This document shows positions 8,698 through 17,845 of a stretch of DNA of 64,000 nucleotides, in pieces. The DNA comes from HdN1 sp052035295. GTDB taxonomy: Bacteria > Pseudomonadota > Gammaproteobacteria > Pseudomonadales > Ketobacteraceae. Below the pieces are notes generated by a model. That model worked only from the letters and a program-made list of their open reading frames with translations. It made no database searches and was not told the DNA's origin. The stretch is from assembly GCA_052035295.1 (NCBI GenBank), contig JBPOHS010000002.1, forward strand, positions 1-64,000. Reading direction: 5' to 3'. Each line of letters begins with the position of its first letter. Position 1 is the stretch's first letter. Both the position numbers and the translations under genes were made by a program.

Positions 8698-9963
8698 GTG
8701 ACTCCTCACGTCGACAGCACTGGCGATTCCGCCGCTGCCATCGAATTCCTCCTCTCCGGGCGCAAGGAAGACGCCTACGCCGGGCTGTATTTCGGGCGTG
8801 GCGGTCTCAAATTTGTGCCCGCCCTTGAGAGCCGTTTCCAGGCGATGTTCCAGAGCCGGGACTGGCGCTATATCCGTCTCCTTCATTTGCTGTTGATGAT
8901 GCTTTATGTCGTTTACGGTGTCTTTGATTTCATGCTGCTCAAGAAAAACGTCACCGGCGTCTGGGCCATTCGTTATCTGGTGGCACTGCCTGCACTGATG
9001 CTGTTGTATTACATCGGCAGTCGCCCCTGGGCCATTCGTTACCAGCAGCATTATCTGGTGGTGGGCATGAGCATCCTGATGCTGACAACCCTGTGGATGA
9101 TCACCCTGGTGCCGGCCGATACGGCCAGTATTTACATGGCGAGCCTGCTGTCGATGGTGATGGGCGGATTGACCCTTGCCCGCATGCGTTTCTGGTTTGT
9201 GGTCACGTCCAGCGGGATTTTCATGCTGTCGTCGATTGCTATCCTGGTGCCGGTGCTCGATGAATGGTACCCCTTGAGTTATTTCCTCATGCTCAATGGT
9301 GGCGGGGTGTTGTTCTGTTGCGGCGGTGCATTTGCCTATGAACACGCGTTACGCCGTGAGTTTCTGCAGCAAAGCCTGATCGAACACCAGAATCAGCAAC
9401 TTGCCCAGATCAATGACAAACTCAAGGAGCTGGTGGATGTCGACGCGCTCACCGGTGTCTTCAATCGTCGCTATTTCGATAATGCGCTGGATGATGAATG
9501 GCGGCGGGCCCGCCGTCGCGGCAGCCAGCTTTCCCTGTTGATGATCGATATCGATTTTTTCAAACGTTATAACGATGCGCTGGGGCATGTCAGCGGGGAT
9601 CAGTGCATCACCCGGGTGGCCCAGTGTATCAAGGGCCTGTTCCATCGGCCCGGTGATGTGGTGGCCCGATACGGTGGGGAAGAGTTCGGGGTTCTGTTGC
9701 CGGAACTCAGCGGGGACGAGGCGTTCGCCCTGGCCAAAATCGTGTGCGAAAGCGTACAGGCCGCAGCCATTCCACATCCCGCCTCGAAAATTTTGCCCGT
9801 GGTCACGGTCAGCGTGGGGGTGGGGGAGCTCAGCCCCAATGACGAGCTGGAAATGCGTGATCTTGTCCGCATGGCCGATGATGCGCTCTACCGCGCCAAG
9901 CGGGGCGGTCGCAATCGCGCCGAACAGTTTGTAGGTGTGCATCCTCCGCGCGAAGAGGTATGA
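8698..9963 (+). CDS. Membrane diguanylate cyclase (GGDEF), with I-site
   Basis: This 421-residue protein has an N-terminal domain of about six membrane segments (roughly residues 60-220), a short coiled-coil (LIEHQNQQLAQINDKLKEL) and a C-terminal GGDEF domain. The catalytic motif is GGEEF (about residues 326-330). RPGD five residues earlier is a complete RxxD inhibitory site, so an active c-di-GMP synthase with product inhibition is likely. Three in-frame GTG starts exist (8629, 8686, 8698); the last is used here, but AGGAAGG near 8643 does not settle the choice. The downstream gene starts 32 bases later and is a related protein. Confidence 0.85.
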   Translation: MTPHVDSTGDSAAAIEFLLSGRKEDAYAGLYFGRGGLKFVPALESRFQAMFQSRDWRYIRLLHLLLMMLYVVYGVFDFMLLKKNVTGVWAIRYLVALPALMLLYYIGSRPWAIRYQQHYLVVGMSILMLTTLWMITLVPADTASIYMASLLSMVMGGLTLARMRFWFVVTSSGIFMLSSIAILVPVLDEWYPLSYFLMLNGGGVLFCCGGAFAYEHALRREFLQQSLIEHQNQQLAQINDKLKELVDVDALTGVFNRRYFDNALDDEWRRARRRGSQLSLLMIDIDFFKRYNDALGHVSGDQCITRVAQCIKGLFHRPGDVVARYGGEEFGVLLPELSGDEAFALAKIVCESVQAAAIPHPASKILPVVTVSVGVGELSPNDELEMRDLVRMADDALYRAKRGGRNRAEQFVGVHPPREEV

Positions 9964-9994
9964 TCAGAATCCGTCTATTGCGCGGACGACAAGC

Positions 9995-11167
9995 ATGGAA
10001 AACAAGAATTACTATCAGTGCGTTGAGGAGCTGAATACCCTTCGCTCCAATCGGTGGGGTGAGCTGCGTTTTGGCGCCAGCCTCGAAGCCGATTTTCGCA
10101 AGGAACATGCCCTCTGGTACAAACAGACGGTCAGGCAGGCCAGCGCGCTCGCCATCCTGTTCCTGCTCAGTGGTGTGTTCATTGAATCCTTCTGGGCGCT
10201 TGAGGTTCACCCGATTTCGCAATGGGGTCGGCTGTTTGCCGTGGTGACCGTACTGTGCTCCGCGCTTTATGTTTCCCGCTCGCGTGACGCCGTTTATCAC
10301 GCGCCCTTGTTACTGATCAACGGGTTGATCTGTTCGCTCGTTGTCATGTCCTTTGCCTATTTGTCTCCCGCGCCCATCAAGCAGATTTATTACGCCGCCC
10401 TGTTTTTTGTCGAAGTGTTTGTGTTCGCCTACATGCGGCTGCCTTTCAATCTGTCATTGCTATGCGGCACGCTGTTGTTCATCAACGCAACGGCCGTGCT
10501 GACGGCGGATCCGGTCAGCGCCAGTGAGCGGGTCATGATTGAATTCCTGCTGGCCATCGGCACGATATTGTCATTGGTTGTCTGTCATCGACTGGAAAAA
10601 CATGAGCGCGAGAACTTTCTGCAAAACCGCCTTATCGCCATGGAGCGCGATCAATTGCAATTGCTTAACCGGAAATTGCAGGATCGGCTGGCTAATGACG
10701 CCATCACGCATCTGCCGCACCGGCGTACGTTTGAAGAAGCCTTGTTCGTTGCCAGTGAGAGTCGTCACCACGACATTTTTCTGGCCGTGGTGATGATTGA
10801 AGGCTTCAAGGATATCAACGAACACTGTGGCGAAAACATGGGCGATGAAATGCTTCGCACCGTCGCTCGCAGCCTGAGTGCAACGTTATCCGGCGGTCTC
10901 GAAATGGCAGCGCGGGTGGGCGGGGGCAAATTCGCCGCCTTGTGGTTGTGCGACTCGGTGATTGACGCCGAGCGCCGGCATGAGCGCCTGCAGACCTTGC
11001 TCCAATCCGCCAAAGTGTTGAAAGACGTACGTTTGTCGGGTCTGCCGGTGCAGTTGGCATCGTGCACGTGGTCGCCGGCCGGCGAGAAAATCGAGCCAAG
11101 CCAGTATCTGGATGTGGCTTTTGCCCGTTGCCAACGCAAAATAAAAGAAACATCGGCAGTCGCCTGA
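9995..11167 (+). CDS. Membrane protein with degenerate GGDEF domain
   Basis: This 390-residue protein has the same plan as the gene before it: about six membrane segments, a coiled-coil (ERDQLQLLNRKLQDRL) and a GGDEF-like domain. The signature has decayed to GGGKF (about residues 308-312) and the preceding sequence (SGGLEMAARV) lacks an RxxD site. It should not make c-di-GMP. It may bind nucleotide weakly, pair with the upstream cyclase, or act only as a sensor. It starts 32 bases after that gene and was probably a tandem duplicate that diverged. The ATG at 9995 is preferred over an earlier frame start inside the upstream gene. Confidence 0.75.
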   Translation: MENKNYYQCVEELNTLRSNRWGELRFGASLEADFRKEHALWYKQTVRQASALAILFLLSGVFIESFWALEVHPISQWGRLFAVVTVLCSALYVSRSRDAVYHAPLLLINGLICSLVVMSFAYLSPAPIKQIYYAALFFVEVFVFAYMRLPFNLSLLCGTLLFINATAVLTADPVSASERVMIEFLLAIGTILSLVVCHRLEKHERENFLQNRLIAMERDQLQLLNRKLQDRLANDAITHLPHRRTFEEALFVASESRHHDIFLAVVMIEGFKDINEHCGENMGDEMLRTVARSLSATLSGGLEMAARVGGGKFAALWLCDSVIDAERRHERLQTLLQSAKVLKDVRLSGLPVQLASCTWSPAGEKIEPSQYLDVAFARCQRKIKETSAVA

Positions 11168-11176
11168 AGGTTGGGC

Positions 11177-11965
11177 ATGAACGACATTGCAGTTCCATCA
11201 CAGTTACAGGAAATCGCTGCGCTGGTTGAAAAATCCAGACGTATTTTATTTATCACCGGCGCGGGCGTCTCTGCGGATTCCGGCCTGCCGACTTATCGCG
11301 GCATTGGCGGGCTATACAACGACCCACTGACCGAAGACAACATCAGCATCGAAGAAGCGCTTTCCGGCCGCATGATGCTGATGAAACCGCATATCACCTG
11401 GAAATATCTGCTGCAGGTGGAGTCTGCCTGTCGCGGGGCGGGTCACAACCTGGCGCACCGCGTGATCTCAGAAATCGAGCGCATGAAGCCCGAAACCTGG
11501 GTACTCACGCAGAATATCGACGGTTTTCATCGGTCGGCAGGGTCGCGTCAACTGATCGAGATTCATGGCAACGTAGCGAAGCTGTTTTGTACGTCCTGTC
11601 ATTTCAGCGAAACCGTGCCTGATTATGCCGGTTTGTCGGTGCCACCCATCTGTCCGCGCTGTTATGGCATGATGCGGCCTTCCGTGGTGCTGTTCGGGGA
11701 ACGTCTGCCCCTGGTGGCGCTGGACACCCTGCAGACCCAGCTCTCGCAGGGATTTGACCTGGTATTTTCCATCGGCACGACCAGCGTGTTTCCGTACATC
11801 GCGCAACCGGTACTCGATGCAAAATACTGGGGGGCAAAAACCGTGGAAATCAACCCCGGTGCCACCGAGGTCACGCCCTATGTCGATTACAAGATTCCGA
11901 TGCGCGCTGCCGAGGCGCTGGGCCAGCTCTGGCGCGCCCTGGGAAGACCGCTTCCTGCCGTTTGA
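11177..11965 (+). CDS. Sirtuin (SIR2-family NAD-dependent deacylase)
   Basis: This 262-residue protein has all SIR2 hallmarks: GAGVSADSGLPTYRG (residues 28-42, NAD binding), TQNIDGFH (111-118), catalytic H130 in EIHGN, four zinc cysteines (C138, C141, C159, C162) and the FSIGTTSVFPYIA loop. It removes acyl groups from lysines using NAD+. It resembles CobB-type proteins, but I do not see the Tyr/Arg pair that marks desuccinylases, so acyl preference is open and no symbol is given. The ATG at 11177 is 9 bases after the previous stop, with a weak AAGG site. It may be translationally coupled to the degenerate GGDEF gene. Confidence 0.9.
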   Translation: MNDIAVPSQLQEIAALVEKSRRILFITGAGVSADSGLPTYRGIGGLYNDPLTEDNISIEEALSGRMMLMKPHITWKYLLQVESACRGAGHNLAHRVISEIERMKPETWVLTQNIDGFHRSAGSRQLIEIHGNVAKLFCTSCHFSETVPDYAGLSVPPICPRCYGMMRPSVVLFGERLPLVALDTLQTQLSQGFDLVFSIGTTSVFPYIAQPVLDAKYWGAKTVEINPGATEVTPYVDYKIPMRAAEALGQLWRALGRPLPAV

Positions 11966-12020
11966 TATTGCCGTCTGAGCGTGCGGTCAGCGCCGCGTTG
12001 ACTGGGGCGGGTGTGGTGTC

Positions 12021-12500
12021 CTACTGATCATTCACCAGCATGCGATAATTCTGGATGAAATCGCTGGGGCTGTCGGTAATGTTCTCGCGCGGGAAATAAC
12101 GGAACCAGCACAGTGCCAGGGCTTCCAGATCGTCCGGGTTTTCCGGGTACTGGGCCTCATGGCCTTCGTAAATGGCCCAGGCAATGGCCGTGCTGTACGC
12201 CATGTTGGAAATGAGTTCGAGTTCGGGTTCCGACAGGAACTCGCGCTGCGAGGCAAAACCCCGCACCATGCTGGCGGCGTCCGGGTGATGGGCCAGAAAA
12301 CGATCCCAGACATCCTGGTGGGTATCCTTTTCGATGCCATACAAGCCCAGGCCACGCGCCTGTTTGATCGTATGCCCCAGCCGACTGGCCTGGGCCGCTG
12401 TTCCCATGAGCAAATTCTCCAGCACGGGTGACCAGCGATGCAGTCGTTGCAGCACCGGCCGGATCACCTGGCTTCGAAGCTCACTCGCCTTGATTCCCAT
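12021..12500 (-). CDS. Conserved-type hypothetical protein
   Basis: I do not recognise this 159-residue protein. It has no signal peptide or membrane span, is rich in aromatic residues, and looks mostly helical. Its notable segment is SNMAYSTAIAWAIYEGHEAQYPENPDDLEALALCWFRYFP, with an acidic, Pro-containing loop between two helices. It converges on the sirtuin gene (55-base gap) and is followed upstream on the same strand by clsB, 91 bases away; the gap argues for separate transcription. Codon use is like its neighbours, so it is probably a real chromosomal gene. Confidence 0.6.
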   Translation of the reverse strand: MGIKASELRSQVIRPVLQRLHRWSPVLENLLMGTAAQASRLGHTIKQARGLGLYGIEKDTHQDVWDRFLAHHPDAASMVRGFASQREFLSEPELELISNMAYSTAIAWAIYEGHEAQYPENPDDLEALALCWFRYFPRENITDSPSDFIQNYRMLVNDQ

Positions 12501-12591
12501 ACACTGACCCTGTCACATGGCGTTGTGGAGAAGGTTGCCGCCACTTCAAATGACGGTGACTAGGTAGGGTAGACGATTTTTGCCGATTGGC

Positions 12592-13812
12592 CTAACGCCG
12601 CCAGCGTCGATGCAGGCTGATGAATTCGATAATGCGTGCGATCTGGTACCAGAAATGCTCGCGCCATTTTTCCTGCCAGCGGCGGCGACTCCACTGGACC
12701 GGGGAAATATGCTGGCTGACCTCCATGTCGACCTCGAACATCCGGCGGATCTCGGCAGCAAACGCCTCGTCGACGACTTCCTGGTTGGCTTCGAGATTCC
12801 AGCGCAGATTCCAGCGGTCAAAATTGCAGGACCCCAGGCTCACCCATTCATCCACCAGCGCGACTTTCATATGCAAGAAGGAAGGCTGGTACTCATGGAT
12901 CTGCACGCCACTACGGAGCAGCCGGCCAAAATAGCGGCGGCTTGCATAGCGCACCGCAGGGTGATCGGTACTCGGGCCCGGTAACAGCAGACGCACATCG
13001 ATTCCGCGCAACGCCGCTTTGGAAAGTGCCTGCCGCAGCTTGCGACTGGGGTAGAAATAGGCAGTCGCCACCCAGACGCGGCGTTTGGCCGAGCGGATAC
13101 GCTTCACCAGATCGCCCTTGATTTGTTCGTGTCCTTGCCCGTTGCTGGCGTTTACCCGCGTGTGTGCAATGCCGCCCGTGAGCGGCCGAAACAGGTCGTG
13201 GTGTCGCAGATAGTTGGTGAACCGACGGGTTGCCGAAAGTGGTGGCATGCCCTCGTGGTGTATCCAGCCGTGCTCGAACAGTTCGCCCCAGTCCGCCGCA
13301 ACGGCACCACTGCTTTCCAGCATGATGTCATGCCAGGCGTTATTGCCACTGAGCTGCGGGTCGAAGTCATCGGTAATGCCGGCACCGCCCACGAATGACA
13401 CTCGATGGTCGACCACCAGAATCTTGCGATGGTCACGTGCGAGGTTCATGGCGTATTTCTTGTGGGCGAGCGGGTTGTACAAGCGCAGATCAATGCCGGC
13501 CTTGCGCAGACGCAACTGATCGACAGGTAAAAAACCACGTGCGCCGATGGCATCCAGCAACAACCGCACGCGCACGCCACGCTCAGTCGCGGCAATCAGC
13601 GCGGCGATAAAACGATCCGCGATGGCGCCCGAGCTGACCAGGTAGGTTTCCAGATCCACACTGTGGCTGGCCCGTTCGATGGCAGCCAGCATGCGCGGGT
13701 AATAGGCATCACCGTCGATCCACAGGTGCAGGGATTCAAGGGGTCGCCAAGGGAAGGTGGTGACCAGCGTTCCGTTGCTGTCCATGCCTGGATGGATTTC
13801 AATCAGCGCCAT
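12592..13812 (-). CDS. clsB: Cardiolipin synthase B-type phospholipase D protein
   Basis: This 406-residue protein carries two phospholipase D HKD motifs: ARDHRKILVVDHRVSFVGG (about residues 125-143) and LHMKVALVDEWVSLGSCNFD (about residues 315-334). Two motifs, no N-terminal membrane spans and this length match ClsB (YbhO) rather than ClsA. ClsB condenses phosphatidylglycerol with another lipid to form cardiolipin at the inner membrane. The C-terminal tail (RRRWQEKWREHFWYQIARI) is basic and aromatic, suited to membrane binding. It lies downstream of the cco-linked TauE-like gene on the same strand with a 44-base gap. The symbol is by architecture. Confidence 0.85.
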   Translation of the reverse strand: MALIEIHPGMDSNGTLVTTFPWRPLESLHLWIDGDAYYPRMLAAIERASHSVDLETYLVSSGAIADRFIAALIAATERGVRVRLLLDAIGARGFLPVDQLRLRKAGIDLRLYNPLAHKKYAMNLARDHRKILVVDHRVSFVGGAGITDDFDPQLSGNNAWHDIMLESSGAVAADWGELFEHGWIHHEGMPPLSATRRFTNYLRHHDLFRPLTGGIAHTRVNASNGQGHEQIKGDLVKRIRSAKRRVWVATAYFYPSRKLRQALSKAALRGIDVRLLLPGPSTDHPAVRYASRRYFGRLLRSGVQIHEYQPSFLHMKVALVDEWVSLGSCNFDRWNLRWNLEANQEVVDEAFAAEIRRMFEVDMEVSQHISPVQWSRRRWQEKWREHFWYQIARIIEFISLHRRWRR

Positions 13813-13856
13813 GCGGTCCTGTCAGATCACGAAAAGGAAGTGGAAGGAGTTGCGTC

Positions 13857-14558
13857 TCAGCCGTGCATGCCATGGCCGCCCATCCAGGGGGACGCCAGTG
13901 TCCACAGACCAAAAACGATCAGCAGGGTCGCGCCCATCCAGCGCAGCGCTGGTGCCCGCAATAGCGCTTGTGCTGTTCCCGAAAACAGGCCGACGCCGAG
14001 CATGGCGGGAAGCGTCCCAAGCCCAAAATAGCCCATGGTGAGTGCTCCCAGCAAGGGCGACGGAGCGGCAATGCTCCAGCTCAGGGCGCTGTAGACCAGC
14101 CCGCAAGGCAGCCATCCCCACAATGCGCCCAATGCAAGTGCCTGGGAAGGACGGGTGACAGGCAGCAGATGACGGCTGATGGGCGAAAGGTGTTTCCACA
14201 GACGGCTGCCCAGTTGCTCCAGTCGGGACAGCCCCCGCCAGAGATTGCTGAGGTAAAGTCCCAGCGCAATCAGCATGAGGCCGGCACCGCTGCGCAATAC
14301 GAGTTGGGCCTGTGGCCCGAGTACCTGGCGAAAACCCTCGCCGAGACTGGCCGCCAGCAGCCCCGCCAGCATGTAGCTGCCAATACGGCCCCCGCTGAAC
14401 AGGAATTGGTAAGTCAGGCGGCGGGAGAATGCGCCCCCGTTGTTGCCACCGAGGCTTTGGCCCAGTGCGGCACTGATGCCACCGCACATGCCGACACAGT
14501 GCAGGCTACCCAGGAAGCCAACGGAAAACGCGGCCAGCAAGCTCAGACTCGTATCCAT
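13857..14558 (-). CDS. Sulfite exporter TauE/SafE-like membrane protein of the cco locus
   Basis: This 233-residue polytopic protein has about six membrane spans. The first loop carries GSLHCVGMCGG, the Cys-containing signature of the TauE/SafE-like proteins found downstream of ccoS in many gammaproteobacteria (UreH/DsbD-like transmembrane domain). A second Pro-Cys motif, WGWLPCGLVYSAL, lies in the middle. The two cysteine motifs suggest thiol or metal handling during cbb3 oxidase assembly, as proposed for such neighbours, but the function is not established. It starts directly at the end of ccoS (no gap), so translation is probably coupled. Confidence 0.8.
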   Translation of the reverse strand: MDTSLSLLAAFSVGFLGSLHCVGMCGGISAALGQSLGGNNGGAFSRRLTYQFLFSGGRIGSYMLAGLLAASLGEGFRQVLGPQAQLVLRSGAGLMLIALGLYLSNLWRGLSRLEQLGSRLWKHLSPISRHLLPVTRPSQALALGALWGWLPCGLVYSALSWSIAAPSPLLGALTMGYFGLGTLPAMLGVGLFSGTAQALLRAPALRWMGATLLIVFGLWTLASPWMGGHGMHG

Positions 14559-14828
14559 TCAGGGGGGGATTCCCTCAGGGCCCCGATTATCTGTACCAGC
14601 GGTTGCACCGTTATCAGGGGGGGTAACTTTTTCAGCGGCTGTAGCCGAGGCAGGGGAGTTGGTCGTGCTTTTGCCCTGGGGAGCGACCATGTCCTCATCA
14701 AACAGGATGCGGCGTCCTTCACGATCCAGATCATCGAACTGATCCGACTTGACCGCCCAACTGAACAACCCGATGGCGACACCCAGCATGACAATGCCGA
14801 TGGGTACCAAGAAATAGATGATTTCCAT
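14559..14828 (-). CDS. ccoS: cbb3 oxidase assembly protein CcoS
   Basis: This 89-residue protein has one N-terminal membrane span (FLVPIGIVMLGVAIGLFSWAV) followed by SDQFDDLDREGRRILFDED, the conserved CcoS signature. CcoS is needed to insert heme b and CuB cofactors into CcoN. The C-terminal third is Thr/Ala/Pro-rich and variable. It follows ccoI by 35 bases and directly abuts the TauE-like gene, consistent with the ccoGHIS operon. Confidence 0.93.
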   Translation of the reverse strand: MEIIYFLVPIGIVMLGVAIGLFSWAVKSDQFDDLDREGRRILFDEDMVAPQGKSTTNSPASATAAEKVTPPDNGATAGTDNRGPEGIPP

Positions 14829-14863
14829 GCGTGCTCCAGGCTGACTCCAGAAAAATCGACGCG

Positions 14864-17317
14864 TCAGGAAAGGGTGAGGCCTATTTTGCGTGCATGCCGG
14901 CGGGTGCGCAACGCATTCAGCACCACGACCAGCGAGCTGGTCGACATGCCAATCGCGGCGGCCCAGGGAGGTACAAACCCGAATGCCGCAAATGGCACCG
15001 CCAGTGTGTTGTAAATAACGGCCCAGGCAATGTTCTGACGCATGATGCGGCGATTGAATTCCACGATATCGAGGGCACGCTGCAAGGTCGACAAGCGGTT
15101 GTTGAGGATCAGTGCATCGGCCGAGATCTTGGCCAGATCGCTGCCGGATGCGAGGGCGACTGACACGTGGGCCGCGGCCAACACCGGCGCATCGTTGAGC
15201 CCGTCACCTACCATCAATACCTTGCCCCGACTTTGCAGGTCGGTCACGTAGGCGAGTTTGTCTTCGGGGCTGGCGCCGCTGCGGCAATGAGGAATGCCCA
15301 GCTGATCAGCCACCTGACGGGCATGCTCGCTGTGATCACCGCTGAGCAAATGGATTTGTGAACCCCGCTTGGCCAGTAAATCGATCAGGGCCCTGGCGTC
15401 GGCGCGCACTTCGTCTTGCACGCGGAAGGCGCACAGCATTTCCTGTTCGTTGCCCAGCAGCAACCAATGACCACTGTCTGGAACGACAGGCACTTCCTTA
15501 CCGCAAAGTGCCGCGACAAAGCGGGCAACACCGATGCGATAACGCTGTCCCTGATGGGTGGCTTCGACCCCCTGGTTGGCAACGATGCGCACGTCATTCA
15601 CGTGGCGGACGGCAGCTCCCAAATGACTGAAGGCCTTGGCGACCGGGTGCTCGGACTGTGATTCGAGGGCCTGGGCAAGGGCCAGACATTCGTCGCGCGG
15701 AAAGCTGCCCATGACATTGACGTCTGCGACACTGAACTTGCCTTCGGTCAAAGTGCCCGTCTTGTCGAAAACCACGTGATCAAAGGCTTCCAAACCCTCC
15801 AGGGTATGTCCGCGAGTTACCAGGAATCCCAGATCCGCCAGGGCCGTGGTCGCCGTGGTCAATGCAGTCGGGGTCGCGAGACTCAACGCGCAGGGGCAGG
15901 TCACCACCAGTACCGACAGGGCAATCCAGAAGGCGTGCTGCGGGTCGTACCACATCCAGCCTGCATAGGTGAGTGCGGTCACGATGAGGACTCGGGCCAC
16001 CACTTTGGCGGCGATCCGGTCGGCAAGCATGGTCATCGCCGGTTTTTCGCCCTGCGCCTGATCCAGTAGCCGCCGCAGCGTATTCATCGTGCTGGCATGG
16101 GCAGGACGCGTCACCCGCACCTGCAGCGGGTTGTCGATATTGATCGAACCGCTCAACACGCGGCTACCGACCTGACACGGCACGGGCAGGGATTCCCCGG
16201 TAAGCATGGCTTCATCGACCGAGGACTCGCCGCTTTCGATAGTGCCGTCGCAGGGTATCGTTTCGCCGGCGCGAATCTGGATCAGGTCACCGACGGCGAC
16301 CATATCGGCCGGGATCAGGTGCGCATTGCCGGCGTCATCCAGTTTGCGCGCCGTGAGTGTCCTGTGTCCCCCGGCGGCCAGCGAAGACGTGGCCGCATGG
16401 TGGCGCGCCCGCATCTCCAGATACCGGCCAATCAGCAGGAAAAAAATGAACATGCACACCGAGTCAAAATACACCTCGGGCCCTTTCACCCACGTGGAAT
16501 AAAGACTGGCGCAATAGGCGAGCAGCAGCGCGATCGACACCGGCACATCCATGCCCAGTTGGCGTTCGCGCAGGTTGATCCAGGCCCCGTGCAAGAACGG
16601 ATAGCCGGCATAGAGCAACACCGGCAGCGTGACCAACGAGGAAACGATGCGCAGGAAATACTGGTACTGGTTTTCGATTCCGCTGACGTCGCCGGCATAC
16701 AGGCCTACGGCAAACATCATGACCTGCATGGTGCCCAGGCCAGCCAAACCGATGCGGATCAGTGCCGTGCGGTTTTCCTGCTTGCGCAACAGCTCGCTGC
16801 GCTCCGGCTGATAGGGTTCGGCCTTGTAGCCAACGCTGGCGATGGCCTGGATAATCTGGGAGAGCGGCAATACTTCCGGTTGCCAGCGCACGACGGCGCG
16901 ATGCGTCGACATGTTGAGGCGGAATTCGCGTACACCGGCCAGCGTCGACAGTTTGCGTTCGATCAGCCACGCGCAGGCGGCGCAGGTGATGCCGCTGATG
17001 ATCAACGTTGTGGTGGCGTCGCCGTTTTCGTTGGCCGAGACATATTGTTGGGTGAGGGCCGGGGCATCCCAGCGTGTCAGTTCATCGAGAAATTCCGGCA
17101 CCATGTCGGCCGAGGGAATGGCACCGGGTTCACAGCTTTCCCTGTGTTGGTAATAGCTCGACATGCCCATGTCGACGATGGTTTTGGCCACCGCCAGACA
17201 ACCAGGGCAGCACAGGGTGCGCGTTGCCCCGTTGATATCCAGCTGGAATGGTGAATCCTTGGGTGAAGGCAATCCGCAATGAAAGCAGTGTACCGTAGAC
17301 GTTATGGGGTCACTCAT
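14864..17317 (-). CDS. ccoI: Copper-translocating P-type ATPase CcoI (FixI)
   Basis: This 817-residue P1B ATPase pumps copper across the inner membrane for cbb3 oxidase assembly. The N-terminus has a Cys-rich CFHCG...CCPGC domain typical of CcoI/FixI. An HMA domain with GITCAACAW (about residues 107-115) follows, then the membrane copper motif CPCALSLATP, the phosphorylation site DKTGTLT, and the hinge MVGDGLNDAPVL. The actuator loop is LTGES. All key residues are present. It begins five bases after ccoH ends. The cysteine pattern, not length alone, separates it from CopA. Confidence 0.95.
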   Translation of the reverse strand: MSDPITSTVHCFHCGLPSPKDSPFQLDINGATRTLCCPGCLAVAKTIVDMGMSSYYQHRESCEPGAIPSADMVPEFLDELTRWDAPALTQQYVSANENGDATTTLIISGITCAACAWLIERKLSTLAGVREFRLNMSTHRAVVRWQPEVLPLSQIIQAIASVGYKAEPYQPERSELLRKQENRTALIRIGLAGLGTMQVMMFAVGLYAGDVSGIENQYQYFLRIVSSLVTLPVLLYAGYPFLHGAWINLRERQLGMDVPVSIALLLAYCASLYSTWVKGPEVYFDSVCMFIFFLLIGRYLEMRARHHAATSSLAAGGHRTLTARKLDDAGNAHLIPADMVAVGDLIQIRAGETIPCDGTIESGESSVDEAMLTGESLPVPCQVGSRVLSGSINIDNPLQVRVTRPAHASTMNTLRRLLDQAQGEKPAMTMLADRIAAKVVARVLIVTALTYAGWMWYDPQHAFWIALSVLVVTCPCALSLATPTALTTATTALADLGFLVTRGHTLEGLEAFDHVVFDKTGTLTEGKFSVADVNVMGSFPRDECLALAQALESQSEHPVAKAFSHLGAAVRHVNDVRIVANQGVEATHQGQRYRIGVARFVAALCGKEVPVVPDSGHWLLLGNEQEMLCAFRVQDEVRADARALIDLLAKRGSQIHLLSGDHSEHARQVADQLGIPHCRSGASPEDKLAYVTDLQSRGKVLMVGDGLNDAPVLAAAHVSVALASGSDLAKISADALILNNRLSTLQRALDIVEFNRRIMRQNIAWAVIYNTLAVPFAAFGFVPPWAAAIGMSTSSLVVVLNALRTRRHARKIGLTLS

Positions 17318-17322
17318 TGCCT

Positions 17323-17829
17323 TCAGGGCACGCTCAACTGACCGCCAACGGTCGGTGCACTGAACTGGATTTCCCCGTTGATCTGCCAGTCTCCCCCCGG
17401 TGCGCTGATTTGCGCGCGGTACAGCCCTTCCGGTTTTGACTGCAGCAGGGCAGAGTAGCGCCCATCGGGCATCAATGCGGCCGTTGCTTCAATGTCGCGG
17501 GCCTCCAGCGTGGGGTGCTGCAAACTGACGACCAGAATGGGCGTAGCGGTGGTGTCGACGCCCACTGGTGTCAGGTGTAATTTCTGGGTGTCTTGTTCCA
17601 GTGTGTAATCGAACTTGATACCCAGTGCCTTGGCGCGCTCGGTGCGATCTTTTCGCTGCTGGATGGCAAAGCCATCCTTGTACCAGTCGTCGCGCACGAT
17701 GTCGGGTTTGTTGTTGACGGCAATCACCACCGTGATCAAGCCGCCTACAACGGCCGTTGCAGGAAGGGAAATCACGAACCATGGCCAGAATTGCTTGTAC
17801 CAGGGCTTTGAATCCGTTGCGTTGATCAA
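17323..17829 (-). CDS. ccoH: cbb3 oxidase assembly protein CcoH (FixH)
   Basis: This 168-residue protein has one N-terminal membrane span (PWFVISLPATAVVGGLITVVI) and then VNNKPDIVRDDWYKDGFAIQ, the FixH signature; the periplasmic part is a small beta domain. CcoH stabilises the assembling cbb3 complex. The start is a TTG at 17829: it follows a GAGAGG ribosome site and lies 16 bases after ccoG ends, whereas the longer frame (to 17910) would overlap ccoG's coding region. It sits in the order ccoG-ccoH-ccoI-ccoS. Confidence 0.88.
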   Translation of the reverse strand: MINATDSKPWYKQFWPWFVISLPATAVVGGLITVVIAVNNKPDIVRDDWYKDGFAIQQRKDRTERAKALGIKFDYTLEQDTQKLHLTPVGVDTTATPILVVSLQHPTLEARDIEATAALMPDGRYSALLQSKPEGLYRAQISAPGGDWQINGEIQFSAPTVGGQLSVP

Positions 17830-17845
17830 GGTGGTGTCCTCTCGC

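Noticed and set aside
16097..17254. 385-codon ORF opposite ccoI
   Set aside because: Shadow frame of ccoI with repetitive His/Arg/Gly composition.
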